Origin: an uncultured Bacillota bacterium
GTDB taxonomy: Bacteria > Bacillota_I > Bacilli_A > RFN20 > CAG-826
Assembly (NCBI GenBank): GCA_937876465.1
Contig: CALEHV010000012.1
Location: 1 to 9,562 of the forward strand
DNA: 9,562 bases
Direction: 5' to 3'
Shown here: in pieces, positions 1 to 6,819 of the stretch
How the letters are laid out: every line of letters begins with the position of its first letter
Numbering within the stretch: position 1 is the stretch's first letter
The notes under the pieces: model-generated
Told to the model about the DNA's origin: nothing
What the model saw: the letters and a program-made list of their open reading frames with translations, nothing else
The model's database searches: none
Program-made: the position numbers and the translations under genes

Positions 1-2
1 TT

Positions 3-137
3 GATACTCTTTCAAAAGAAAACGAAAAAGTAATGAAAGAGTTATCAAAGGAAATTGAAAAGAATTTGAAGAAATATTACTTGCTGTTAAAGGTGTTTGT
101 AAAGCAAGCGACTACGATTAGTAAAGAGGACCTTTAA
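3..137 (+). CDS. 3' end of an unrecognised protein (5' truncated, probable frameshift)
   Basis: An open frame enters from the left edge and reads to TAA at 135-137. Its first twenty residues (DTLSKENEKVMKELSKEIEK) look like a charged helix. After about position 60 the neighbouring frame, which is open to TAG at 119-121, gives the more protein-like ending EEILLAVKGVCKASDYD. That ending also uses the GAC and GCA codons typical of this genome, and it stops just before the Shine-Dalgarno site (AAAGAGGA, 123-130) of the next gene rather than running through it. The simplest reading is one gene with a missing A in the A-run near 57-61, ending at 121. A single frame ending at 137 cannot be excluded. 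No family is recognised. The fragment is too short to assign a role. Confidence 0.5.
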   Translation, partial: DTLSKENEKVMKELSKEIEKNLKKYYLLLKVFVKQATTISKEDL

Positions 138-139
138 AA

Positions 140-325
140 ATGACTAAAAAGCAAATTGGAATAGGCGAACGAGTTTATGTTGAGGGTAAAAACGGCGAAT
201 TTCGTTTAATTGGATTTATTCACGAAGCAAGAACTGACGACGCTATTATTAAAGTATGGGTTACACAACCAGATATTAAAGTTACCTCATATAATCTATA
301 TGGGGTTGACGTGAAAGGAAATTAG
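140..325 (+). CDS. small hypothetical protein, 61 aa, probably beta-rich
   Basis: This short complete frame starts with ATG 10 bases after a good Shine-Dalgarno site (AAAGAGGA, 123-130) and ends in TAG. The sequence alternates hydrophobic and polar residues (GERVYVEGKNGEFRLIGFI, then AIIKVWVTQ). It has Gly turns, as in a small beta-barrel. There is no signal peptide, membrane segment or cysteine. It is followed three bases later by the next gene, so the two are co-transcribed. Its place just before the packaging ATPase would suit a small DNA-binding or accessory phage protein, but I do not recognise a family and assign no function. Codon use matches the neighbours. Confidence 0.75.
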   Translation: MTKKQIGIGERVYVEGKNGEFRLIGFIHEARTDDAIIKVWVTQPDIKVTSYNLYGVDVKGN

Positions 326-328
326 CTT

Positions 329-853
329 ATGAAAAAATTTATTTTGCCTAAAAGGAAATATGGCGATTATAAATACAAAAAATCATTTTTTAATGCAGTT
401 TATAAATTGAATAAAACAAGAGTTGACGCTGTGTTTGGTGATTATGGCGTTCCAGCAAGAGAATTATTTTATCAAAGAATTAAAGAAGAAAGAAAAGACG
501 CAAATTTAGTTTACAAAATGGACGTTGAAAAAGACCGAAAACCTACAATGTATGACGCTTTTAAATATATTCAAAGAACGGAAGATTTTCGTAGTGAAAG
601 AGAACGATTCGTTGACAATCTCTTATCTGGTATTAAAGGTAACGATAAAAAAGTATTTAGAGCAATAATAGGAAGAAATCACCATATCGAAGAAAGTAAA
701 ATTCGTTGGGATAAAGAAGAACACGCTTATTTTTATGATTTTAGCAAAAAAGTGAAAAATAAAGACGGAAGTTATTCAACAAAAGAAATGACAGTTATGA
801 TAACTTTTGAAAATTCACCTAAGCAAATAACTTTTAAAGAAATGGAAATGTAA
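329..853 (+). CDS. hypothetical basic phage protein, 174 aa
   Basis: The start is supported by GAAAGGA at 313-319, nine bases before ATG, inside the end of the preceding gene. The protein is rich in Lys, Arg, Tyr and Phe, particularly in the first 60 residues (MKKFILPKRKYGDYKYKK). Its middle reads as charged helices (residues 60-105), and the last 40 residues look like beta strands (YFYDFSKKVKNKDGSY, then MTVMITFE). There is no membrane segment, signal peptide or recognisable catalytic motif. Basic, aromatic character suggests nucleic-acid contact. A terminal protein or another DNA-binding replication factor is possible in a protein-primed phage, but nothing in the sequence proves this. The packaging ATPase gene follows after a 2-base gap. 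Confidence 0.8.
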   Translation: MKKFILPKRKYGDYKYKKSFFNAVYKLNKTRVDAVFGDYGVPARELFYQRIKEERKDANLVYKMDVEKDRKPTMYDAFKYIQRTEDFRSERERFVDNLLSGIKGNDKKVFRAIIGRNHHIEESKIRWDKEEHAYFYDFSKKVKNKDGSYSTKEMTVMITFENSPKQITFKEMEM

Positions 854-855
854 TT

Positions 856-1941
856 ATGCCTTATAATAATTCAAAAAAAATTGACGGAAAATTTTCAATG
901 AAATCCGTTATTGCTTCTACAAAAAAAGCAAAGATATTTAAACAAAATGAGTGGTATGGAATCCGCTCTTTGCTTGGAAATTTTAACTGGTCGTTCATAG
1001 CGGTTATTCTTGGCGCACGTGAAGCTGGAAAATCGTATTCGATTACAGAATACTTTGTAAAAAAATGGAAACAAAAAGGGATTCCGTTTTACTGGTTAAG
1101 ATTAAATGAAGCGTCTATGAAAAAAATGTTAGTTAATGACGCCGAAAAGTTAGTTGACCCGGATATTTACAGAAAATACAAGTTGAATCTAAAAGTAAAA
1201 GGCAATACAGTTTACGATAACGGCAAACGTATGGCGACAGTATTGGCGTTATCCACATTTGCAAACGATAAGGGTGTTGCTCTGTTCGACAAGGATTTTC
1301 TTAACGACGAAGATATGTGTTATCATATTTGTCTCGACGAATTTGAACTCGAAAAGACTCAACGTTCACAAGGCGATATATCTTACCAATTCGTGCAACA
1401 AATGGAAAACATTGTTCGTTCAACAAAGAAAAGAATGAAAATCTTCTTAGTTGGAAACACACTTGAAGAAGCAAGCGACATATTGACTTTATTTAATTTT
1501 ATTCCAGAAACGTTTGGAAGATTCAAATTGAAAAAGAAAAAATGTGTCATTGATTACTTACCACCAAGCGACGCATATAAAGAACGTAGAAAAGGAACTA
1601 TTGCCGATATCCTTATGGGCGAACATTCTAACTTTACGAATGAAATATCGTTTGACGATTCACTTATTACAAAACGAAGACTAATCAAACCTACGTGTGT
1701 AATCCATTTCGACAAAACGAAAAAATTTACTTTATGGGATAGCAAAGTTATAGCAGAATATAACGGCGAACAATGTAAAGTAAATATAAGTATGAGACCA
1801 TATCTCGACTTGCTCTTCGACCAAAAGCAAAGAGATAATGTTGTATCGCTATTTGATACTCGCTCATTCCTTTATAGAAACTTAATTACATTTAAAAAAT
1901 TCCAAAAGGAAATACAGCAAATTAAACCAAGAAAACAATAG
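856..1941 (+). CDS. DNA packaging ATPase, phi29 gp16-like
   Basis: This is the motor ATPase that drives phage DNA into the prohead through the portal. Walker A is GAREAGKS at residues 53-60. It is preceded by hydrophobic FIAVIL, the usual beta strand before a P-loop. Walker B is YHICLDEFE at about 156-164, with Asp161 and Glu162 as metal-binding and catalytic candidates. FLVGNT at 197-202 looks like the strand and polar sensor that follow in this ATPase class. The C-terminal 130 residues should be the second, nuclease-like domain of gp16 relatives, though I see no clear active site there. At 361 aa it is close to phi29 gp16 (about 330). It starts two bases after the preceding gene with only a weak Shine-Dalgarno site, which suggests translational coupling. 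Its stop codon lies in the stem of a terminator. Unlike phi29, where this gene ends the late operon, it precedes the scaffold gene here. Confidence 0.93.
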   Translation: MPYNNSKKIDGKFSMKSVIASTKKAKIFKQNEWYGIRSLLGNFNWSFIAVILGAREAGKSYSITEYFVKKWKQKGIPFYWLRLNEASMKKMLVNDAEKLVDPDIYRKYKLNLKVKGNTVYDNGKRMATVLALSTFANDKGVALFDKDFLNDEDMCYHICLDEFELEKTQRSQGDISYQFVQQMENIVRSTKKRMKIFLVGNTLEEASDILTLFNFIPETFGRFKLKKKKCVIDYLPPSDAYKERRKGTIADILMGEHSNFTNEISFDDSLITKRRLIKPTCVIHFDKTKKFTLWDSKVIAEYNGEQCKVNISMRPYLDLLFDQKQRDNVVSLFDTRSFLYRNLITFKKFQKEIQQIKPRKQ

Positions 1942-1969
1942 TGCAACGTTTTACACTTGCACTTTTTTT
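1940..1969 (+). terminator. rho-independent terminator after the packaging ATPase
   Basis: AGTGCAA (1940-1946) pairs with TTGCACT (1957-1963) in a 7-bp perfect stem with a 10-base loop, followed at once by a run of seven T (1963-1969). The ATPase stop codon TAG forms the base of the stem. It separates the upstream genes from the structural operon, which has its own promoter about 50 bases downstream. Confidence 0.8.
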
Positions 1970-2015
1970 AATTTTATGTTATTTTAGAATTGTAAGAGTG
2001 TTACCTATATATATC

Positions 2016-2024
2016 TGGTATAAT
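2016..2024 (+). promoter_or_regulatory. extended -10 promoter for the structural operon
   Basis: TGGTATAAT gives a perfect -10 box (TATAAT, 2019-2024) with the TGn extension used by low-GC Gram-positive sigma-A promoters. No good -35 lies at 17 bases; TTGTAA at 1990-1995 is too far away (23 bases). Transcription should begin at about 2031, giving a leader of about 110 nt before the scaffold gene. Its position just after a terminator and before the scaffold and capsid genes supports a late promoter role. An extended -10 without a -35 often works together with an activator (phi29 late promoter A3 needs p4), but I cannot see an activator site here. Confidence 0.7.
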
Positions 2025-2030
2025 GTAATC

Positions 2031-2143
2031 GTTGACTACACGCGAAGAGCGACAACGAGTGCAAACGTGAGTTAAGCGTTGGTATCACATATAGGACTAA
2101 CCTATTTCTTACACTTCTATACAAAAAGAAAGGAAAAAAGATT
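2031..2143 (+). other. structured leader RNA of the structural operon
   Basis: This is the non-coding stretch between the predicted transcription start and the scaffold ATG. It is less AT-rich than its surroundings and can form competing stems. CAACG (2053-2057) pairs with CGTTG (2077-2081). Alternatively GTTGGT (2078-2083) pairs with ACTAAC (2096-2101, one G-U pair). A compact hairpin ATAGG/CCTAT (2091-2095 with 2101-2105) overlaps the second of these and is followed by TTCTT. Because the stems exclude each other, the leader could act as a switch or attenuator, or it could be a separate small RNA. I recognise no riboswitch family. The last 16 bases hold the scaffold gene's Shine-Dalgarno site (GAAAGGA, 2128-2134). 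Confidence 0.4.
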
Positions 2144-2626
2144 ATGGAAGACGAAAAAATTATCGAATCGGGATTAGAGGCAAACAAAGCTAACTATGAC
2201 GCCTTAACCGCCTTAAAAGAGTTAAAAGAAAAAACAGTTAGTAAAGAAAAATACGAGAAACTCGAAAGAGAACACGCTGAATTGTTAAAGTCTTATGTTG
2301 AGGGTAATCCTTTACCAGAAGACCAAAAGCAAGAATCCAAAACCATTAAAGAGTTAAGAGAAGCAACCTTTAAAGAGGGAATTAGCAATATCGAATTTGC
2401 CGAAAACTCTCTTAAACTTAGAGAAGCAATTTTGGAAGAATCTGGCGAAGATATCTTTGTTCCAAAAGGCAAAAAAATTATTGCAACGGAAGAAGATTAC
2501 GCAGCAGCTCAACGTGTTGCTGACGTCTTAGAGCAATGTATCGACAGTGCCGAGGGCGACAACCAAGTATTTACAAACGAATTACAAAGACGCACAATCG
2601 ACATTATGCCAAGTCGAAAGCGTTAA
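2144..2626 (+). CDS. capsid scaffolding protein, phi29 gp7-like
   Basis: This is a 160-aa acidic, highly helical protein. Residues 24-52 (LKELKEKTVSKEKYEKLERE and onward) form a heptad-like coiled coil, followed by a Gly-Asn-Pro turn and a second helical part. It lies directly before the major capsid gene. Scaffolds are typically small, acidic, coiled-coil proteins in exactly this position; phi29 gp7 is shorter, at 98 aa. It would dimerise, guide prohead assembly on the portal and leave before or during packaging. The C-terminus ends in basic SRKR, a plausible contact with the capsid inner surface. The start is supported by GAAAGGA at 2128-2134, nine bases upstream. Assignment rests on position, size and composition rather than on a unique motif. 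Confidence 0.75.
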   Translation: MEDEKIIESGLEANKANYDALTALKELKEKTVSKEKYEKLEREHAELLKSYVEGNPLPEDQKQESKTIKELREATFKEGISNIEFAENSLKLREAILEESGEDIFVPKGKKIIATEEDYAAAQRVADVLEQCIDSAEGDNQVFTNELQRRTIDIMPSRKR

Positions 2627-2643
2627 GAAAGGAAAATTATTAA

Positions 2644-3720
2644 ATGGCTTATTCAGGACAATTAAGAAGTAATGAAATCTTCTCCGCCTTATTCAATATG
2701 ATTATTTCACAAAAGGTCGAAGCAGATAACATTTCTTCAATGTTTAGTGAGTTAGTTAACGAAGCAAGAACTGACGGAAGTCTCTTTGGGGACACTAAAC
2801 TTTTTTATGCAACTGACGTCTTAAAATCTACCCCATTTGGAAATGACGCAGAAGCAACAAATTTACTTGCTTTACACAGACCACCAGCACCAAACTGTCA
2901 AGAAATCGTATTAGACGTTTTCCGTCAAATCTCTCTTACAGTTGATAACTATTTATCAAAACGTGCGTGGGCTGACGAGGGAGCATTTTCCTCATTTACA
3001 AGCGTTATGCAAGGTTGGATTTCCAAAACAAAAGAAATCTATGACGCAACAACATATAACGCATTTATTGGAACAGACGTCTCTTCTTCAACAGTTAACA
3101 CAATCACAGTTGACGAAGACGAATATCCAAGTTTAGGTCAAGGTATCGGTGAAGTTATCGCTGACCTTATTGTTAATCTTAAAGACGCAACAAGAGATTA
3201 CAACGATTTAGGATACTTACGTTCCTATTCACCAGAATCATTACAAGTTGTTTGGAATTCAAAATATGTTAATCAAATTAAATACATTGATTTACCAGCT
3301 CTTTACGCCGGCGAAGAAATTAAGAAAGTTATCTCAATGGGTAAAATTCTTCCAGCAAGATTCTTCGGTGTAGTTAATACTGTTTCAAAGACAACAGCAG
3401 ACTCAAAAACACGTTCACTTATCGAACAAGACGTTACAGTTAGCAGCACAGTTTATCACTTATTCGCTGGCGACCTTGTTCCAAGTGGTGCAACACTTGT
3501 TGACGGCGGTAAAATTGTTGTTCCAAGTTATCAAGAAGACGACAGCATTATTTGTAAAGTCTTTACAAAAGGTGCTGTTCCATATATGTCCGCATTTGAA
3601 GTTGGAACTTCATTCTTCAATGCAAAATCATTAACAGAAAATCATTATCTCACATTCGGTCATAATACATTAAAGCATTTGGCAGATAGACCTATGATTA
3701 CTGTTAAGAAAGCAGCATAG
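2644..3720 (+). CDS. major capsid protein, phi29 gp8-like (HK97 fold)
   Basis: This 358-aa protein matches the general pattern of phi29-type major head proteins. The N-terminal helix (residues 8-32, NEIFSALFNMIISQKVEAD) is followed by the region around FGDTKLFYATDVLKSTPFG. Next come the long spine-helix region (about 105-140, with YLSKRAWADEGAFSSF and WISKTKEIYDATTYNAF) and a beta-rich C-terminal half. The family has the HK97 fold and forms the shell around the portal. phi29 gp8 is about 448 aa because it carries an extra C-terminal Ig-like domain; this protein is about 90 aa shorter and seems to be the core fold alone. AAAGGA at 2628-2633 sets the start. It should be the most abundantly translated gene here. 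A folded non-coding stretch follows its TAG stop. Confidence 0.88.
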   Translation: MAYSGQLRSNEIFSALFNMIISQKVEADNISSMFSELVNEARTDGSLFGDTKLFYATDVLKSTPFGNDAEATNLLALHRPPAPNCQEIVLDVFRQISLTVDNYLSKRAWADEGAFSSFTSVMQGWISKTKEIYDATTYNAFIGTDVSSSTVNTITVDEDEYPSLGQGIGEVIADLIVNLKDATRDYNDLGYLRSYSPESLQVVWNSKYVNQIKYIDLPALYAGEEIKKVISMGKILPARFFGVVNTVSKTTADSKTRSLIEQDVTVSSTVYHLFAGDLVPSGATLVDGGKIVVPSYQEDDSIICKVFTKGAVPYMSAFEVGTSFFNAKSLTENHYLTFGHNTLKHLADRPMITVKKAA

Positions 3721-3899
3721 TAAGAGGGTTTACATCTTTTTACCTCTTATTGATATTTGCCTCGCAAGAGGACGTGTGAGACCACGTTTCAAGTCTCGTT
3801 GACCTCCTTTACCCTTGTTTGGAACGTGCAAGGAAAAATAAAACGTTCCCTTTTATATAATGGACTCTTAATAAGAATCCATTACATAGAGGAATTAAA
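3721..3899 (+). other. 179-nt folded intergenic region between capsid and tail-knob genes
   Basis: No open frame of note is present. The + strand can form a series of hairpins that fill most of the gap: 3718-3727 with 3743-3752 (10 bp with two G-U pairs, including the capsid stop codon); CCTC-GCAA-GAGG at 3760-3771, a GNRA tetraloop; ACGTG/CACGT (3772-3776, 3783-3787), which competes with GAGAC/GTCTC (3778-3782, 3793-3797); CCTTG/CAAGG (3813-3817, 3829-3833), which competes with GGAACGT/ACGTTCC (3821-3827, 3843-3849); and 3858-3884. The GGAACGT/ACGTTCC stem followed by CTTTTAT may be a weak terminator or mRNA-processing element that tunes tail versus capsid expression. A dedicated structural RNA, such as a packaging RNA, is another possibility. 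No RNA family is recognised. Confidence 0.5.
3858..3884 (+). promoter_or_regulatory. hairpin just upstream of the tail-knob ribosome binding site
   Basis: TAATGGA (3858-3864) pairs with TCCATTA (3878-3884). After one C-A mismatch the stem continues with TCTT/AAGA (3866-3869 with 3873-3876) around a 3-base loop. It ends four bases before AGAGGA (3888-3893), the Shine-Dalgarno site of the gene starting at 3900. Such a stem could protect the 5' end of a processed mRNA or modulate ribosome loading. Confidence 0.5.
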
Positions 3900-6362
3900 A
3901 TGATTAGATTATATACATTACATTACAATAACTATTTCAATAGAAATTTTAAAAGAGAAAATTCATTACAAGAATACTTAGACCAAGATTATTGGACTAA
4001 CGGACACGAAGTGAATAATGTTTCTTTTAATCCAGCTGACGGCGTCGATACAACACAAATTGTCTCATATAACGCCGACAATGACGATTATTGTATAGTT
4101 GCAAAAATAGAAAACAATGTTGAAACAATCTTGTCTCGTTGGTTCATTATGGAAGCAAAAAGGACAAGAACAAATCAATATCTTTTAACATTGAAAAGAG
4201 ACGTTTTAGTTGATAATTACGATACAATTAAAGAAGACCCTATTTTTGTTGAAAAAGGAACATTGCAAGAAAATGACCCTTTAATTTGTAACGACGAGGG
4301 AATGAAATTTAATCAAATTAAGAATGACGAAAAATTGATTATTTCAAAAGATTTTGGCGACGGAGCTGACGTTCCTTATGAAGCGTGTCCGTGGTTACTT
4401 GCCTTTTTGACAAAGGATTTTGATACCGATACAATCACAGTTGCGACAAACGAATTTCCTACGGATACTTACACATTAGCACAAATTGCAAGTGAAGTTG
4501 GAATAACAGCATCACAATTAAGAAATTATCTTAAATTTCCAAGTGGTGCAGAACCTATTGGAAAAGCATACGGAAACGAAGTCCATTTTAATATTGGTTA
4601 TGTTAGAGGCGGTGGAAGTATTGGCGAGGGTATGAAGTTAGTTTATTCAAACTCATACGGATATCGTTCATTCTACGACACAAGCATATATTTAAACGAT
4701 TTTGTATTTAATGTTTTGCCAGATAGTCGTTCAAGATTGAAAGAAAATTTAGATTCTGTTTTTGGGTCAATAAGCAGCACAACAATAAAAAACATTGTCG
4801 AAGAAGCATTTAACGAATCAATTATTAACTGGAATCAAATTAAGATTTTAGAAAGTTATATTGGTAAAAAAGTTAATGTAAACGGAATTATATATAAAAT
4901 TGGAAGTATTAGAAAAATAGAATCCGGTGTATGGCAAGATAGACCATTAGAAAACGACAATGCAGTTATCAATTCATTGACTACCGCTGTTTTAGAGGGA
5001 ACTATTATAAGAAGAGAAAGTGGTGTATATCACATTTCAACACAAACCAGAAATGTATATTTGGAACTTGAAGAAACAACACAAGGAAACATTACTTTAA
5101 ATTTATCTGTTTCCGGTCAAACAAGAAACAAGACCGCAAACTGTGTATGCGACGTTATCGCTATTCCATTCTCAAACATTCCGTTTGGTAAAACTCACCA
5201 CGATATTTATGAGGGTTACGGATATGCCAAGTTATCAAAAGAAGAATTATACAGAATTGCGACAGCATTTAGCGAACAATTAGGAGAAAATTGTAAAGAC
5301 GTTCAAATTGTTCCATATATCAATATCCCGACACAATTAGGATATTTTGACGAAGAATTTGTATATAGACCTTGTATCGATTTAGACGGATTAGTCGAGG
5401 GTAAAGATTATTTGCAAATAAAGCAAAACGACGATATGGTATCATTAGCGTTTTGTTTGCCAAGTGCTAACGTTCAAACTTATAGGAATTTATATATTCC
5501 ATATAACAATCCAAAAATAAAATCACAAACAGAATTTATTAGACTTGTATCGCCTACGGGTCAATCAATCTATGAAATGAATCCGTCAAAAAATGGCGGT
5601 TTAAGTATATTAAACATTACCGGAACATTAAAACCATATAACACATACTATAAGATTACGCCTAATTTTGGTTTCATTTACGGACAAAATTTTGATAAAG
5701 ACCCTCGCGGACTTATTATCCAAGATAACTTCTCAATGACACAAATAAGCGACGCGTGGACTCAATATCAATTACAAAATAAAAATTATCAAGAAATCTT
5801 TAATAGACAATTACAATCATTAGACATTCAACAAGGTATAGCAAGACAAGAAGCACCTATAAAAGCAATATCTGGCGCAATATCTGGCGGTGCAAGTGGT
5901 GCGGTAACCGGTTTTATGGGAACTGGAAGTCCATACGGAGCAATCGCTGGTGCAGCAGTTGGATTGACAGCTGGAACTGTTGGCGGTGCATTGGATTTAG
6001 CAAATATGGATAAAAGGTTAAAAGACCAAAGAGACCTTACAATCCAAAACTTCGCTTATACATTAGGAAACGTCCAAGCAAGACCGGATACAATAACAAA
6101 GACAGATACATTTAATATTGATTCTAAGTTAATGCCTTATGTTGAATTCTATACTTGCAGCGACGTTGAACGTAAAGCGTTGGAAGACAAAATCGCATAT
6201 GACGGAATGACAGTTATGAGAATTGGAACATTAGAAGAATTCCAAACAAACGGCGGATTCTTCAAAGGTCAATACATAAAGAATTTAAATAATTCTTTCA
6301 ATGGTGATAATCATATGTTAGAATCAATTAACACAGAACTTATGAAAGGGGTGTATTTATAA
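3900..6362 (+). CDS. tail knob / distal tube protein, phi29 gp9-like, 820 aa
   Basis: The N-terminal 150 residues carry the pattern typical of phi29 gp9-type proteins: ILSRWFIMEAKRTRTNQYLL, TLKRDVLVDNYDTI, a downstream VEKG, then an Asn/Glu-rich stretch ending in KFNQIKNDEKLI. The middle is beta-rich. Residues about 654-700 form a Gly/Ala-rich hydrophobic segment (IKAISGAISGGASGAVTGF and onward), flanked by Gln-rich and charged helices. In phi29 gp9 a comparable internal hydrophobic loop plugs the tail tube and later inserts into the host membrane to let DNA through. The C-terminal part (YVEFYTCSDVERKALEDKI and onward) again fits the family. It is about 220 aa longer than phi29 gp9 (599 aa), so it probably carries an added beta domain in the middle. 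AGAGGA at 3888-3893 fixes the start. The TAA stop overlaps the next ATG by one base. Confidence 0.88.
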   Translation: MIRLYTLHYNNYFNRNFKRENSLQEYLDQDYWTNGHEVNNVSFNPADGVDTTQIVSYNADNDDYCIVAKIENNVETILSRWFIMEAKRTRTNQYLLTLKRDVLVDNYDTIKEDPIFVEKGTLQENDPLICNDEGMKFNQIKNDEKLIISKDFGDGADVPYEACPWLLAFLTKDFDTDTITVATNEFPTDTYTLAQIASEVGITASQLRNYLKFPSGAEPIGKAYGNEVHFNIGYVRGGGSIGEGMKLVYSNSYGYRSFYDTSIYLNDFVFNVLPDSRSRLKENLDSVFGSISSTTIKNIVEEAFNESIINWNQIKILESYIGKKVNVNGIIYKIGSIRKIESGVWQDRPLENDNAVINSLTTAVLEGTIIRRESGVYHISTQTRNVYLELEETTQGNITLNLSVSGQTRNKTANCVCDVIAIPFSNIPFGKTHHDIYEGYGYAKLSKEELYRIATAFSEQLGENCKDVQIVPYINIPTQLGYFDEEFVYRPCIDLDGLVEGKDYLQIKQNDDMVSLAFCLPSANVQTYRNLYIPYNNPKIKSQTEFIRLVSPTGQSIYEMNPSKNGGLSILNITGTLKPYNTYYKITPNFGFIYGQNFDKDPRGLIIQDNFSMTQISDAWTQYQLQNKNYQEIFNRQLQSLDIQQGIARQEAPIKAISGAISGGASGAVTGFMGTGSPYGAIAGAAVGLTAGTVGGALDLANMDKRLKDQRDLTIQNFAYTLGNVQARPDTITKTDTFNIDSKLMPYVEFYTCSDVERKALEDKIAYDGMTVMRIGTLEEFQTNGGFFKGQYIKNLNNSFNGDNHMLESINTELMKGVYL

Positions 6363-6817
6363 TGCCAATTCAAGAAGCGTTATTATCTACTGTATCTTCT
6401 GTTGGAAGAGCAGTATCTGGGGTTCAAGAAATTAAAGATAGAGAACTCGAAAGAACAGCAAAAGAAGCACGTTTGTTAAAGACACAAGCAACAACGGAAA
6501 AACAATTAGCACAAGCACAAGTTGCACGAGATAGAGCAGAAAAAATTAGAAGTGCAACAGTAGAGCAAAAAGCAATTATGCAAGAACGTTTGGAAAACAT
6601 TAAAAAACAAAAGGAACTTGCAGACATTAAATTACAACAAGCAGCATTAAAAACTGAAACACAAGAAAAGTTAAGTGCTGAACGTTTGAAACAAAGCGAA
6701 CTAAGAACAAAAGCATTACAAGATAAAGTTCAAGGCGTAAAAGTTCAAACTCAACCAGAACAAAAACAAGTGTTTAATCTAAGAACACGTATTAAAGCAA
6801 AGAAAGGAAGACGATAA
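6362..6817 (+). CDS. coiled-coil protein of unknown function, 151 aa
   Basis: The start codon overlaps the tail-knob stop (TAATG), and GAAAGGGG (6344-6351) lies ten bases upstream, so translation is coupled. Residues 1-21 (MPIQEALLSTVSSVGRAVSG) form a weakly hydrophobic amphipathic segment. About residues 22-125 are an almost uninterrupted Lys/Glu/Gln/Ala/Arg coiled coil without proline or glycine. The tail (RTRIKAKKGRR) is strongly basic and could contact DNA. phi29 has no gene between its tail-knob and connector genes. Its position in the virion operon argues for a minor structural, internal or ejected protein, or an assembly chaperone. No family is recognised. The composition is biased enough that homology searches may return false hits. 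Confidence 0.82.
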   Translation: MPIQEALLSTVSSVGRAVSGVQEIKDRELERTAKEARLLKTQATTEKQLAQAQVARDRAEKIRSATVEQKAIMQERLENIKKQKELADIKLQQAALKTETQEKLSAERLKQSELRTKALQDKVQGVKVQTQPEQKQVFNLRTRIKAKKGRR

Positions 6818-6819
6818 TT

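Noticed and set aside
2942..3136. 64-aa frame inside the capsid gene
   Set aside because: It is an out-of-frame shadow without a ribosome site, lying within a strongly supported gene.
3856..3861. TATAAT as a promoter for the tail-knob gene
   Set aside because: No -35 lies at a usable distance and there is no TGn extension; the hexamer overlaps the base of a hairpin stem.
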